Shown: positions 39,646 through 53,214, counted from the stretch's first letter. The stretch: 64,000 nucleotides of DNA from Aphrophora alni (GCA_963513935.1 OY740769.1:32763120-32827119); one strand, 5' to 3'. Numbers and translations are program-made. The notes: generated from the letters alone by a model not told the origin.

Positions 39646-41065
39646 TATGTACATTATTTTTAATGTAAGCAGAATGGCTTATTTGCTCAGTATGTAGTGT
39701 AATCTATGATACGTATTAGTGGGTTTGTGTTGATGTCTATAAGGATGATATAATGTTTTATTAGAATTTTTTGGTAAATGTATACTATTTGAATATGTAT
39801 TTGTTTTCTTTCGGGTGAGCTTCTAGTTATTTTGGTTTGTTTTTCAGTTTTAATCGGAATAAATAATCGTTACAAATTATAAAATTTACATATTCTTATT
39901 AGCTATAGAACGGAGATTACTATAATTTGTAGGACTTTTAATAATTTATTCTTTGTGATATTATGTGGTGTGTTATATTTTTAAAAAATTAACTTTAAGA
40001 AGGATAGGACCAATAATTCAGTAATAAATATATCCGGATAGGTAGGTGTTTTTGATTGATTTGTACATTCCGACGCTAGTGTAAGGTTTTTCTCAGAACT
40101 GTCTCCCACTCACATATCTGACGGCTGAAGTATACGTGCTATTATTTATTTTGTTCACTAACAGTTTTTTTTTCTTGCAGCTTTGTTGGGTCATTAATTT
40201 TGCTTGGAACGTTACGGCCTTGAAAGACGTTTCCATGATTTTTCATTTCTTGAACCATAAAGAACAAAAAGAGCTTCTTGAGGAGATTGTAATACTGTAT
40301 ATATACTTGATATAGGAGTTTATATATTTACTTCCTTAGGAGTTATTTTTAAGATAAAATCTTTGGATTTTGTGGTTTGGTCTTTATGACAGGTACTTGT
40401 AAATTTTTTTTTAAATGCACATACGAAATTTGTTTAAAATATTTCACAAATTTAAGCTTTGCACAACTCATAGACATGATTCAAACATCATACAAAACAA
40501 TTTGAATTCCGAAAACTTGGAAATATGTATCACAAAACGTTGTCTGTACTAAGTATATGAAGAAAATAAAACGTTGATTTGTTGTTCACTCTAATATAAG
40601 CAATCACGGACACGATTTCGCTTACTCAATGATATTGTGAAATTTATAAAAATATTTCAGCATAATTACACTCTTTGTTTTGTCAGCGTTTCGCTAACTA
40701 ATAGAACTTTATCGACAAGGAGTATAATTTTGTAATTAATGATGTGGCTGTACTTTACAATAGAAATAAAATAAATGGTTCATAAACGTTGTACTAAGTT
40801 TCCCCCAATCAGTAATCAAATAAAATGTATTTGTTACTATAAACAAAATTTCGGGATACCTCTTAATGAAGCATTGAGGCAGTTTTAAATGGTTGAATTC
40901 TCGAATTCAATTTTTACTCTATTAATCATTTTTCTACGAATTTGAATGTTTTCCACATAAATCACTTTGGTTTAAGTTACGTTTGACAATTAAAGGTGGT
41001 CAGGATTTATTTGTTTTCCAATTTATTCGGTTGCTATAACATGCAACCTACTCGTCTTGTTTGAG
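39646..41065. other. AT-rich intergenic DNA, no feature recognised
   Basis: Stops are frequent in all frames and no repeat partner, splice-supported exon or RNA gene was recognised. A pyrimidine tract followed by CAG at about 40167-40180 resembles a splice acceptor, but no open frame follows it. Confidence 0.5.
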
Positions 41066-41450
41066 TCATAAACTTTCACATTTCACCCCTTCAGGGTCTC
41101 TCTCATAATTAATAAGGGTGTGGCAAGCCCAAGTAATTCTACCTTTCTTATTATAAAGTCTTGGGTTAGATAAGTTTCTTTTGTCTTTTCTATCAGGCTT
41201 GACCAGCTTTTGTCCTTTTCTTGATCCTGTCAATATTAAATTATTCGCGTGGTAGGCGTCTCTATTTCATCTTCTTTTCTTGTTTTTTTATGGTTATGAT
41301 GACCGGGAGTTTTTTCGTCTTTAAACAACAAGAAAAATTCATTACTCAAAAATGTTATCGAAATCGATTCTATCGACTTTGAGATATTCCATTTCCTGAG
41401 CGTTTATGGCTAATTTTTACTTTTTGATCGACAACACTCAAACTATATTT
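41066..41450. repeat. Dispersed repeat family C, copy 1, with family A nested inside
   Basis: The 19-mer GTCATAAACTTTCACATTT at 41066-41084 recurs exactly at 63627-63645. The sequence after the nested family A copy (about 41345-41445, with GAGATATTCCA and GGCTAATTTT) resembles what directly follows the 19-mer in the second copy (TAAGATATTCCA, GTGGTTAATTTT). The most economical reading is that family A inserted into a family C element. Confidence 0.5.
41110..41338 (-). repeat. Dispersed repeat family A, copy 2
   Basis: It contains the ordered family blocks GTGGCAAGCCC, TCTACCTTTCTTAT, GTCTTGGGTTAGAT, TTTTCTATCAGGC, TTGACCAGCTTTTGTCC and GATGACCGGGAGTTTTTTCG, ending in AAACAACAAGAAAAATT. It is collinear with copies 5 and 7 and is the reverse complement of copies 3, 4 and 6. 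Confidence 0.75.
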
Positions 41451-41727
41451 TGTTTGGGTAGAAGAAACATTTGAGTGAAATATAATAATAATCTTTTATC
41501 AATTTTGAGAAAATTAAAATTGTATGATTGGTCGTATCATAAGCACCCTCAAATTTTATGTTAAAACATTTTTAATTAATAACGTTTCAAGTTATGCAGA
41601 ACGTAATGGGTATAAAATTGAAAATTCTAGTTTAATGCTTATTGGTCAAAAAGTGAAAGTAAACCACGAACGCAGTACCAAAAGATCAAATTTTTAAATA
41701 GGTTCAAACTATTTCGATCAAATAGTG

Positions 41728-41747
41728 AAAAAAAAAAAAAAAAAAAA
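41728..41747. repeat. Poly(A) tract, 20 bases
   Basis: An uninterrupted run of 20 A. It may be a retroposon tail or a simple replication-slippage tract; no recognisable element lies directly upstream. Confidence 0.9.
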
Positions 41748-42988
<1,241 letters not shown>

Positions 42989-44590
42989 TTTGATTGAAAT
43001 CAAGTTTTTAAATGACAATAGTCAAGAATGTTTTTGGTTTTGCAACGAGCCACTCCTTCACTGGGAATTTGTACGCCGATTTTGCAAAGTAGAAATCGAC
43101 CAAGCCACTGGAAGTTTAGGCTTTTTATGCAATCTAGCCTGGCTTGATTGATTTCCTTCAACTCACTCAGTATCCCGAGATCTTTGGAAACCTCCTATTT
43201 GTTTTAAATACTTCCAGTTATTGTATTTATAATTACGTGACTCACGTACTAGCTCAGTTATTTAAAAATTACTCTCCCCTCAGAGCCGTGAAGTTCACTG
43301 GTTATTTTTTTAATGCAATCACTACCATTTACTATCGATAACATACATAAGTTATCCTCAGAAATTGGTATATTTTAATTCAAATTTAATGTTAATAAAA
43401 ATTATGTAATTACTTAGCTTTGATCAAAATTTGGAGGTATCGCAAAAATTTACTTTCACTAATTATATGGAAAACTATTTCTGCCTTGTTATTCAGGTTC
43501 AACACAATAATAAACTCTGCAATGAAATTAATAAAATCAATATAATTTTTGTTCTTTCAATCTTTAAATGAACAACGAAAACACATAAAATGTTGACAAA
43601 TTCAATGTTGGATTATCCAAATCTTGGAACTTACTTTAAACATACATATATGAAATGAAATAAAACTTATCCTTACATACATCAAATATATTAAATTGTA
43701 AGGCAGAATAAAAAATTAAAATTACAGGTTATTTCCACAGTGAGTCATAAATAATAACAATGACAAATTAAATGAATTATTATGCGTTAAAATATTAGGT
43801 CTAAAAATGTTATTTAATTTAAAAAATTTAACTCCTTTTTTTAGTTTGATATTAAAAATATAAAAAGTTTATATAAAAATTTGAAAAATATTTCCAGCTC
43901 AGATTTTAAAATAATTCCTTAAGTCTTGGCAATCGAATTATACGGGAAAAAACTCACAATTTGCGGTGTTTCGAACCTTGTTGGAGTGATGTCGATATTA
44001 GCCTGGATGTGTTGATCTCTCTAGGAATCCCTTTTTGCTGGTCCTGTATATTAATGATATCGGAATTCGCTAAGTTAGCTGCTCATTACCCTGGAGGATT
44101 AGCCTGCTCTGTTGCCTTCAGATCCCGTCCTGGTTCCCTGGTCCAGCTACTGCATTCCCTCGATCCTTCCCTCATGGTTTGAACTTTTTTATAGTAAAAA
44201 AAACAAACTTTTTTTAAATATTTACGTCAAAAATTTTTATGAAGAAGCTGCTGTTGGAGCTCGTGCGCTCTCGTATCACCAAGGCTAGCACTGGTCTGTT
44301 GCCTTCGCTGAACTTGTGGACTTTGGTTGTCCCCAATCGTTCTAGACTTGTACAAACACTTTGAATACGACTAACATCCACTAACATTTCCTAATTTATA
44401 TAAAATTTACGATTTTTACAAAAATCGGGAATTTTTCAATTTTGTAACCGTTAATCCGTTGCAGTTTTTTAAAAATTATTCTTGAATTTTCTTTTACTTG
44501 CGATTTAGCGCACTGATTTGGATAATTTTATTATTATTATTGATTTTATTTTTATCGATACTACATTTATTTAAAAGACTTCTTCATCTT
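42989..44590. other. AT-rich intergenic DNA with a GC-richer patch
   Basis: Most of it is very AT-rich with no features. The patches at about 43961-44180 and 44240-44360 have clearly higher GC and a 73-codon open frame (43961-44182, plus). Its translation matches nothing I recognise. This could be an eroded element or a piece of old coding sequence. Confidence 0.4.
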
Positions 44591-44594
44591 CATG

Positions 44595-44880
44595 GTGCGT
44601 GTATCCAGCCTCAGGTAATGCCGACCGCACGGTGTCTCTCATACACATAGCTAACCAGTCTCCAGTATGTGGGATCAGTCAGAATTCGTCCAAGAGTGCA
44701 ATTAGGTTGGAGTCTTCTCCTCAGCTCATCTCTGACATCCGATCAAGGAGGATGTGTTGTAGGGTATGATGTTTGAGAGGGCTGTACTCAAAAGAGCAGC
44801 TACTGCTGGCGTTCAGTTCACTGTATTTGACGAATACAGCTATCCAGGGGCAGGACGAGGACCAACCAGCTCACCCCCTT
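44595..44880 (-). pseudogene. Possible eroded C-terminal fragment of a non-LTR retrotransposon
   Basis: This GC-rich island, read on the minus strand, gives a broken frame. One segment reads TLQHILLDRMSEMS (compare the family pattern xTxxHxLLxC). A following segment in another frame reads ELRRRL, then TLGRILTDPTYWRLV. That order resembles the region after the reverse transcriptase domain in jockey/R1-type elements, where a short H-containing motif is followed by an RRxL helix and a 'iLtdP.yw' segment. It has stops and at least one frameshift and lacks any RT motif. The assignment is an inference from the pattern alone. Confidence 0.3.
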
Positions 44881-46270
44881 TTATTTAAAAGACTCTAACC
44901 AATACTTTTATTTTGAGTTGTTATGACATACATTTAGCAAAATTTGATCATTATCGTCTCATTGTCTGTGTTATCTAAAAAATGAATATCGTTTTCAGAT
45001 TGTGGCCAAAATATGTCACAAACTAAATTTGATAATAATCTGTACTCTCGTTTGATAGACCAAATTGGACATGATTTTTAACATTCACTCCACCTTTACG
45101 TGTATGTGAAAGTCGAACAGAGAAAATTATGAACAAAATTAATGTTTAATTATATTAAAATAACTGTAAAACATAATCAGATTACAAGATTTGCATTTAA
45201 AAAAGAAGATATTTAGTTTCTACAAGATGAATTGCTGATTATTTTAAAAAACACAAACAAAAAGACCCGTCTAAATAGTAACGCATTAGTGTATACAAAT
45301 AATAGAATCACGACATGGATAGAGATTTTTATTCTTAAAGCGACCCTAGTAGCAACGTGAGTAGTTCAGCTTTTAAACTAAAACTAGTTTTCTTCACGCC
45401 AGACTTTCCGACGACTATCCATTCTGTATTATTATAGTTTCACTTTTTTTAACGACCAAAGCCGGTATTAAAACAAAAGAGTTTGCTTAAAGAATACTAA
45501 TTGATTCCAAGAAATCGGCGCAGACTGTGGAAGCCTATAATTAAGTACGAGAACAATGTAGGTCACACACTTTCCAATGTAGTGGCACACAGCGGCATCT
45601 GTATTGCAAACTCAGCGATTAGTTATTACACTTTCTAGTTATGGTCTTTGATCAGCTGATAAGTAAATTTATCAATTAGGCTTAGTCAGGATAATTAAAT
45701 ACATCGTTGTAAATATGTATTATGGAATTTTAATGTGGAAATTATGGCTATTACGACCATCCTAGTAGAAATACCGACACTTGAGGAAATGAAATGTTCA
45801 CTGCTAGTAGAAATGTTCGATGAGGTTAGAAAGATTGTTGTTTTTTCCTAGTTAACTTTTTTAATACGCATCTTATTCCACACAACAAGAAACAAAAGAA
45901 TTTTGCCTTACACGTTTTTTTTATTCCACTTATATTTTGTCAATATAACAAAAGATTTTTGGATTAAAAAAAATATATTTTACTTGGAAATCAATTTTAT
46001 ATAGAAAAAAAAGTTAAAAAAACTAAAATAGTTTATTTTGATCTAATAAAAATTTGAGTAGTATTTCAGAATTTTTTATCTCTTTTTGTAAAATAATTTT
46101 ACTAGGTTTATTACATGAAAATTATTTATTTTAAATATTTATTTCACTTTTTCTGAAGTTCATAGTTTCCGAATTAAATTTTCTTTTAAATCTCTAAGTA
46201 CTACCTATATTAAATATCTTTAAAAATGGAATCAGTTCAAAAAAGTGTATCAGACAAAATTTCTTACTAA
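44881..46270. other. AT-rich intergenic DNA, no feature recognised
   Basis: No open frame of note, no repeat partner and no RNA gene seen. The piece at 45560-45605, with GTAGTGGCACACAGCGGC, is locally GC-rich but unassigned. Confidence 0.5.
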
Positions 46271-46444
46271 AAATTTCTAATTGGGGTGGGGGAAATTGAC
46301 CTTGAAATGACTGAACGTCCACCAAGTTATTTCATTTCTATCAACTTATCCATTAAGTTTCGATAATCATCCACTTCATGCGTGTTAGTAATCGATCTAA
46401 AAACTGCAATTTTCAATCCGATTTTGTTTAAATTTGGTCGCGGC

Positions 46445-46540
46445 TTTAAAAACCATTGAACAAGTTCATTAACCAGAAATTTTTTAAATCTGTACAGAAA
46501 ATTATGTTTAAAAATAGCAGCCATTTTCAAATACCAAAAA
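46445..46540. repeat. Short dispersed repeat D, copy 1
   Basis: The stretch AACCATTGAACAAGTTC followed by ATTAACCAG, then an A/T-rich GTTTAAAAATAG spacer leading into CAAATACCAAAAATATGTTT, parallels 54491-54560 (AACCATTGGTCAAGTCGTTG, ACCAG, then TTTCAAAAACGTATTT). It is a degraded repeat of unknown type. Confidence 0.5.
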
Positions 46541-46741
46541 TATGTTTAAACCATATACTAAACTACGCGACTATTCTGAGACTACTCGATGTTTCGATTC
46601 AGCTATAGCCTCTTTGTTTATTTTACTTACGAGTTAACACAAATATTGGACGATTCTAAATCTATTGCTCCCCCTCCCACCGATGGCACTCGCTCCGCCA
46701 AACATAAAATTACCCTTGCCAAATTTTGGGTCTAATGGTAG

Positions 46742-46997
46742 ATACTCTTTCACACACGCTAAAACCTCTCGGTCATAATCGCCTTTTTTTAAAAAAAGTA
46801 AAAAATAAAATAAAGATCCCTACTCTTGAATACTCTAATATCGTCAAGCTCGGAAGAAAACAAAGTTGTTATAGAGAGAGACCGGGTAGGAAAGATGAGA
46901 GAGAGAGGGATTTAACCCAATGCTGCATCAAAAAAGGTGTAGATTTAGCTAGGATCCTTCGGGGTGTCAATGGCGTACTCACTATAGCGAGCAGCTA
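46742..46997 (+). repeat. Dispersed repeat family A, copy 3
   Basis: Ordered family blocks are present: AAAACCTCTCGGTCATAAT, then an A-rich stretch (AAAAAATAAAATAAAGA), CTTGAATACTCTAATA, AAGCTCGGAAGAAAACAAAG, GAGAGAGAGGGATTTAACCC, AAAAAAGGTGTAGATTTAGC, and the end GTACTCACTATAGCGAG. The 90-codon open frame at 46726-46998 lies wholly inside the repeat, is not conserved in the other copies, and is not a gene. Confidence 0.8.
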
Positions 46998-47976
46998 AGG
47001 CAACAAAAATTGGAAAAAACAAGGAGACAAAATGCAATCATTAATATCTAAAGTTTTATCATATAGTGACCAGTATAATAAAAACTACAGCTGACTAACG
47101 CAATTAAAAAAACAGATACAAATTTAGGTTAAGATAACACTGATGAAATGATAGTTTTTGTATGTTGCGTAAGCAAGCAATTTCTATTAATACACTAGTA
47201 CACAAATTGACTTTACAACTGGCTCTGGTATCTTTTAAATGTTCTAAAAAATCGCATTTAAAATATATTGATGGGAGAGGGGATGATGGAATGAATATAG
47301 CCTGTACAGAATTACCACAGCCGAGTGTTCTATATAGCAAAGTTTAGTTCAATGTTAATTTGTTTAATAGTGATTTTTTTTTACGTAAAAGATTATATTT
47401 TACACAACTCAAACGTATTTATAGAATTACTGAGCTATGCCGGAGTATAAAGTAAAATTCGTGAATAAACTGCCCTACAATTGAGCACAGAGCGCACAAA
47501 TTCATTCACATCTTCAATGAAAGTACCTAATGTTGACGCATTCACGAATTGCCCGCGGCGCAACGTATTGTGCGGCGTGAAGTGTCCTTAGCTAGATCAG
47601 CATCTGTGGTAAAATGAGGTTAACGAACTCGACTTTGATTGTCATTTCCAGAGGTTACTCTTGCATAAGTCTGTAACTATCGATTAATCATATCGAGAAA
47701 GTATGTTTATATACAACATAACACCAATACCTGAGCTGTTTGTACGGTATGACACAATCTATTAAAGAAAAGGTTTCTCAATAGCTGATACTTTAAGATG
47801 CTAGGATGTGTCTTGTCTTATTTATTAATTGTTATATCCGATTCATTGCACACTTCAACTTTGATTTAAATATATCCTAACGGACAGTGGCACAAAATGT
47901 AAGATTCTATATAAGTAAAAAACTACCGAGAACTATTTCAAACGGCTGCCATTTTGTGACCAATTTTACGACTAAA
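46998..47976. other. Intergenic DNA without a supported gene
   Basis: Overlapping opposite-strand frames at 47104-47347 have no recognisable motif. Around 47455-47600 the words AAATTCGTGAATA and GCATTCACGAATTG form an inverted pair flanking a GC-richer patch (CCCGCGGCGCAACG), which may be an eroded fold-back element. Confidence 0.4.
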
Positions 47977-48912
47977 GACCATTTTATAATTCACGCTCGT
48001 ATCTGTCTGTAAGTCGCAATGCGTCTACACACCTTGAACACGGCGTGACCTACAAATTTGAAAAAAAAAAAAAAAGAAAAAAGAAGAAGAAAAAAGAAAA
48101 GGTTAGCAATTAAACAGCAGTACGAAATCGTATATATCATAGTTTTTTGTATGACGAATACAACTTAATTTAACAACACAACGAGAAATGCGTAGCGTAT
48201 AATAAGTTTTAGAAGCAGTATTTGTGAAATGTGAGACACACATTTCAATGCCCATTAGAGATGGATTGCATTGTCGTTAATTTCTCTTTATTAGGGTCCG
48301 TAGGTTAAATCAACGACCCTTATAATTTCTATAAGTCACAACCCGTCTACATAGACGAGACGATAAATCCTACATATTTCAATCTTTGCATTTATATTCT
48401 TGCCCCACAATAGGAAAAAATTAGCGGTATCAAAAATGACCTTGGAGTAATTAAGGGGCAAAAAGTGTTAAGAAAAAATGTTTGTTTTGGAAATATTTTG
48501 TGTAGGGTATCAAATAAAGCTAAACGTTATTCTGATTAGGAATATCTATGTTAATTTTATGAAAAATAATATGTTGTGGCTAGACCACATTGAAAGTGTC
48601 AAATATCATCCCCCCCTCCTTACTTGAACACGGCGTTGTGACCTACAAATCTGAAAAAAATTGGATTTTAAATTAAATTGCAGTGGGAAATCCATATATT
48701 ATAGTTTATTTGTCTGGTGATACAATTTAATTTAACCACACAATGAGAAATATGTAGCGTATAGTTTTAAAAAGAGATGATTTTGTGAGATGTGAGACAA
48801 ACCGATTTCATTAGCCATTTAAACATGGATTGATTTCTCTTTATTAGAGTCCATAGGTAAAAACAAGGACCCTTATAATTTAACGTCCATGTCTATCTGT
48901 CTGTACAATTTA
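47977..48912. repeat. Diverged tandem repeat family B (three unit starts)
   Basis: Unit starts marked by TTATAATT(T), preceded by GACC and followed by GTCTGTCTGT-like words, occur at 47984, 48320 and 48873. Internal blocks also repeat in order: TTGAACACGGCG (48034 and 48624), GTGACCTACAAAT, the ACAATGAGAAAT / ACAACGAGAAAT block, GTAGCGTATA, TGTGAGACA, and TTTCTCTTTATTAG with GTCC and TAGGT. The second unit carries an extra stretch of about 220 bp. The AGGGTC and GACCCT words at the unit boundary can pair. No coding capacity is seen. Confidence 0.8.
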
Positions 48913-50446
48913 AACTGCCGATTAAATAAAATTTATAAAAATAACTGTCTAGATGGCTACGTGCGTTTTGAGGTCCCCTGAGTCTTAAAACGTGGTTTTG
49001 TAATGATCCCTGCTCTACAGCCCAGACACAGGTGTACCAATTTTAAACAAATTTGGCGTGTTGGGATAGTTGGCATAAATAATTTTCGTTCTTTTTTAAC
49101 TCGAAATTTGGAGGTAGCTGTAATAAAACGTCAACACAAAACTACGACTTTCTCAAAATCGGCTCTGACTTAACGCCATTGATCACCATCTCTCGGTGAA
49201 TTTAGATACGTAACTTATTGGTAAAAACACAAATCGGTTATGAGGCTGCTGTAAAATACGTAATATTTCAAAATTGACTTAACAGATTTCTTTCAAATTT
49301 GGTAATGATCCGTCTGTAAGAAATTGTTACAGTTCTCGAATAGTTTGTAAAAAAGATAAATGATAATTATGAAAGTTGGGAAGCACATTTCTTAACCAAC
49401 TTTGATTGCGAATATTAGGTCCACGGCGACGGGAATACGAGGGTTCTTGAGCTATGAAGTTAGCGTACTTTAGCTCATAAATTAAGTTTGAAAACTATTC
49501 CTCATAAAATGCATGTATAAGTATAAAAAAATTCGGCCATTTGAAACTGTTTCTGTAGTTTTTTCTATTTAAGACAAACATGAAACCTATAATAAATTTG
49601 TATATAACTTAGCGACCTACAAAGTTATGGACGACAAATAAATCCGCGTCCTATGTCATCAACGTTTGATTATATCAGCTAGCATTCCGATTATCTTTAG
49701 TAATCGATAGATATATTTTCTAGCACGCTACATTTCTCTACCCAGCAATCAAAATACTGATAAGGAAATAAGTGCAGTTTTATGACGCAAATCCTTTGTG
49801 TTAATGTTAGATGTAATGTCTCATAGTTTTATTTTATTTGTACAGTAACTTGGCTATAAATTTAATATCATTTCATAATTAAATTGCACTGTTGTGTGAG
49901 ATTGAATAAATTTATACAATTCTAAATTCGCAAAATCATAAATGTCAAACAAGTTAATTACACAGTTTGGTACTTATCAATGCAGTCGTGCAAATTAAGT
50001 TTTACGTTTAATTAAAATCACACGTGTTCTAATTTTATAACACGTCTGTTTTTCGAAAACCTTTAAACTAATTTCAATAAAACTACTCACATTCTTATTG
50101 TCATAGGCACACGTGGGTTTGAAAATGAATTAATTCTTGAATCCTTTAAAAATGGTTATTTTTCAAAGTGGGTTTTGCCTTATTCTACACTAATTTGGCT
50201 CAATGATTGTGGGTTAGCTTTGTGTACTTCAATAGTTTACGTTAATGTATTATTTCTCTGTGTATTATATTTACTTTATCCCAAACAAATTTATTATCTT
50301 TGTCTTTATTATTTACCGTCCAAATATAAAACCTATTTTCAATTTATTTACTAGGCCTAATTGCATGTTCTTTTGTAATACTACCTGCCTGCCATATTCA
50401 CATTTCGTATTATAAATACAGTTTGTTGTGTTCTGAGTGCTATTTT
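48913..50446. other. AT-rich intergenic DNA, no gene recognised
   Basis: Dense stops in all frames. Phrases such as AATTTTAAACAAATTTGGCG near 49041 and CAAATTTGGTAATGATCCG near 49296 look like non-coding element remnants, but I cannot assign them. Confidence 0.45.
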
Positions 50447-50625
50447 TAGGGTGTATAGGTAAAACCAAGGACTCTTATAATTTCATGCGCGTGTCTGTCA
50501 GCCTGTCTATCCGCAAAAAAAAAATCGAAAACATGTGTAGGTAACCCATCAGATAAAACTAGAAGTTATTATGATTACAAATATGTATGTTTATTTGACG
50601 AAGAGATTAATATGTTGGCGCTAGG
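50447..50625. repeat. Family B, isolated partial copy
   Basis: GGGTGTATAGGTAAAACCAAG, then GACTCTTATAATTTCA and GTGTCTGTCAGCCTGTCTAT, match the unit boundary of family B. The later part (GATTACAAATATGTATGTTTA through AATATGTTG and GCTAGGCC) matches 48533-48590 of the longer unit (GATTAGGAATATCTATGTT, AATATGTTG, GCTAGACC). It lies directly upstream of family A copy 4. Confidence 0.7.
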
Positions 50626-50742
50626 CCGCTTAAAAGACTTCGACTTTATAACTGCCTCTATATGCCTAAGTCGTGGAAAAAAAAGAGATAACAAAATAAG
50701 ATTTGTCGTTGGTGGTATTTGTTTGGTGATTTTCCCCTTGTT

Positions 50743-50985
50743 GTTTAAAGGCAAAAAAACTCTGAATCAACATCGCTATAAAAAAAAGAATAAAAGAAGA
50801 GAAAGACCGTAACCCTCGAATACTCTAATAGCGAGAGGGTCGGAAAAGAACACGAGTTGGTCAAGAGAGACCTTATAGGAAACATGAAAGAGAGAGATCT
50901 AATCCAAGACTACACGAAAAAAGTTGTTGATCCAGTTACGTTCCCTCGGGATTGCCACTCCCGTACTCACTATAGATGAGGGTTT
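50743..50985 (+). repeat. Dispersed repeat family A, copy 4
   Basis: It carries TTTAAAGGCAAAAAAACTCT, CTCGAATACTCTAATA, CGGAAAAGAACACGAG, GTTGGTCAAGAGAG (50856), GAAAGAGAGAGATCTAATCC, AAGACTACACGAAAAAAG, GGGATTGCCACTCCC and GTACTCACTATAGATGAG. It shares the GTTGGTCAAGAG block exactly with copy 6. The 66-codon frame at 50612-50812 spans its left edge and is not a gene. Confidence 0.8.
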
Positions 50986-51226
50986 GTTTGGCTGATATTA
51001 TAGTATATGAAATGTAATGCGTTAATTCTTTCACCATTATAACCAAGGTATAGAACTATCAATACTAATGACTAATAAATAAATTGTAAATTATAAAATT
51101 GGTAATAATGAAAGGTAAAGTTAGACAATTTAGTTGATATTTATGTAAAAGATAAATTACCCCAAGGACAATACCCGTTTCGTTACATAATCAGTTAAAT
51201 AGATTTTCGTCATACTGCTTCAAAAA

Positions 51227-51418
51227 CAGCTGTTTTCAATACATGCATTGAAATACTAAAGTTGTTATTTTTAGTCCTAGAACCTAAAAACATCAGCTGA
51301 GTTCGAGGTCATCAGCTGTTACTTCCTTTATACGAATTAATTAACGATTGTAAAGCATCTATAAAAACAACCGATACTCTGGATTGTAAATAACCGTTAA
51401 AACAGCTGTTACCATCTA
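51227..51418. promoter_or_regulatory. Cluster of four CAGCTG E-boxes
   Basis: CAGCTG occurs at 51227-51232, 51294-51299, 51313-51318 and 51413-51418. Three of the four extend to CAGCTGTT, and the first sits in the palindrome AAACAGCTGTTT. Four copies of a 6-mer in 192 bp is dense for AT-rich DNA. In insects CAGCTG is a known binding word for bHLH dimers. A regulatory role is inference, and no adjacent gene is visible. Confidence 0.35.
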
Positions 51419-51964
51419 TTTGAAGGTAAATAGGTTATAACATTTTAGTTTTTGTGAAATTATTGTTTTCTTATATTATTTGTAGTATAACGAAAAATAT
51501 AGTTCATCGCTTGGACCAAAAGAAGATTTTCGATCCTCGCTCATTTTCCGTTTTAAGCTTGTATTGAAAAGCTTCACTTTTGGTCCTAGTGATGGAATAT
51601 ACTATTTTTAAGTCGAATGATTAGAGGAATTGCGATTATTTATTTTATGTAAAGTGTTAATTTGTAACTTGTATATATTTTACAAATTATATTCTTGTAA
51701 CACAAAATTTATTTAAGTATCCAGATATCATGAAAGACAAGAAAATTGAAAAGATATTTTCAGACAAACTATTTAATCAATTGAAATTAATTTTGTTATA
51801 CATTATTTTATATCGACAGTTTTTTGCACTTCATTCTCAACAGTTGGAAAAGTTGCACTAATCCAGTTTCTATCTAACCTCTATTAATTATTACAAACCC
51901 TTTTTCGAATTTATACGTTCTAAGCGAGCCTTTCAAAATTTCTACATAAAGCAGTGTACGGAAG

Positions 51965-52250
51965 ATGTGTTTTTAGTTAGTATGGGAGATAAAAAGGATC
52001 CTTGTGACAGTGCCTTTTTAAAATTTCAGAGAATAGGTGGAAACCCTTCAAAAGACAAAGGAAGACATCCTATCTTCCCAATAGTAAATTGGCGTAGTGA
52101 AACTGCCCCGACATTTTGGGTACTTTTGAAACGACGAAACTGTCCCGCTCATTAAAGAGGATTAGGATGGGTCGCCTCGCAAGACTAGAAATGCTGAATT
52201 GCCCCGAGTGCCCAAATAATATTGAACATTTTATTTTACATGTTTCTCTG
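51965..52250 (+). pseudogene. Possible eroded retrotransposon C-terminal fragment
   Basis: A 62-codon frame (51967-52155) ends at a stop. A following segment at about 52140-52245 reads LIKRIRMGRLARLEMLNCPE, then CPNNIEHFILH. The order of an 'I.R.R.G..R' segment, a CPxC pair and an xxxEHF/ILhxC-like end resembles the zinc-knuckle-like tail after the reverse transcriptase domain in non-LTR retrotransposons. The final Cys is not preserved and no RT motif is near. The assignment is by pattern only. Confidence 0.35.
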
Positions 52251-53214
52251 TTGTTTGTTAAGAGAAATTAAAGATAATAATTATTGGAACTAGGTTCGAA
52301 GAATATTTTTATTTTTGTAAAAAATGAATACTTTTCTCAATTGGCATTTTATAGAAGATAAATAATGTATAATTTCGAATTTTCTAACCTAAATAATTTA
52401 AAATGTAAACTTAACACACATCCTGTTCTTGAATACCATTTACGTTCTGTTATTTTTACATTGCATTTCCTCGTGTACAGTCATTTAAGCTAAAGCTGCG
52501 TGGGATTTCCCAAAGTTGCTGATGTCTAATACCTGACTGTAAGTAACATGAGTCAACTCTTACAGCTAACTGGAGAGGGGGTGGAGTGGTGTGAAGCCAA
52601 GGCACTGCAAGTTGCATAACTGCTTCTATCCATCATCCTCCTTCCTTCTTTATCAATTGTGATTGCATTTGTTTATGAAAAATTGTAGATTACAACTTCC
52701 TGAGTGTATTCGGTAAGAAATCGCTGATGCAGCTTACTTCTTTCTATTGAATATTATCGGGAGGTGTGAATATCTAATATAGAAATTATAGCTATTATAA
52801 GTCTTTTTTTTTAAGTGTAATGTAACATGTTAGTTGAATATTTCATTCCAGTTTTTTTATGAAAATTAATTATAACATTTTTAAAGTATTTAAATGAAGG
52901 GTATTTCCATGTTATGTTCCTTTCCTAAATAATAGTGTGTTTAAGTAATTTCATTTTTTTTTAAAGGCAGTTTTAACCTATTACACATTATTGGGACATA
53001 CTATAATTTGAATTGTTAAATAATTTCCTTGATTAAAATCCAACAAAATGCATTATAGAAATAATTAGCTTTTACCTATTTATTATTATTTTAAAGGAAA
53101 AACTGACGGATTCATTGAAATAGATTACAACATTATGTACAAAATTAAAATGAAGGGTATTTGCTTATTTTATCAATTTTGTAGCTTTCCTATAGTAAAT
53201 TAGTAAAAACGTGT
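52251..53214. other. AT-rich intergenic DNA, no feature recognised
   Basis: No open frame, RNA gene or repeat partner recognised. The piece AATGAAGGGTATTT occurs twice (52893-52906 and 53151-53164), each followed by AT-rich sequence, which hints at a weak local duplication. Confidence 0.4.

Noticed and set aside
40141..40200. Splice acceptor (pyrimidine tract plus CAG) of a hidden gene
   Set aside because: No open frame follows, and similar tracts are frequent by chance in this AT-rich DNA.
46726..46998. A 90-codon gene on the plus strand
   Set aside because: The frame lies inside dispersed repeat family A and is not preserved in the other copies; composition is low complexity.
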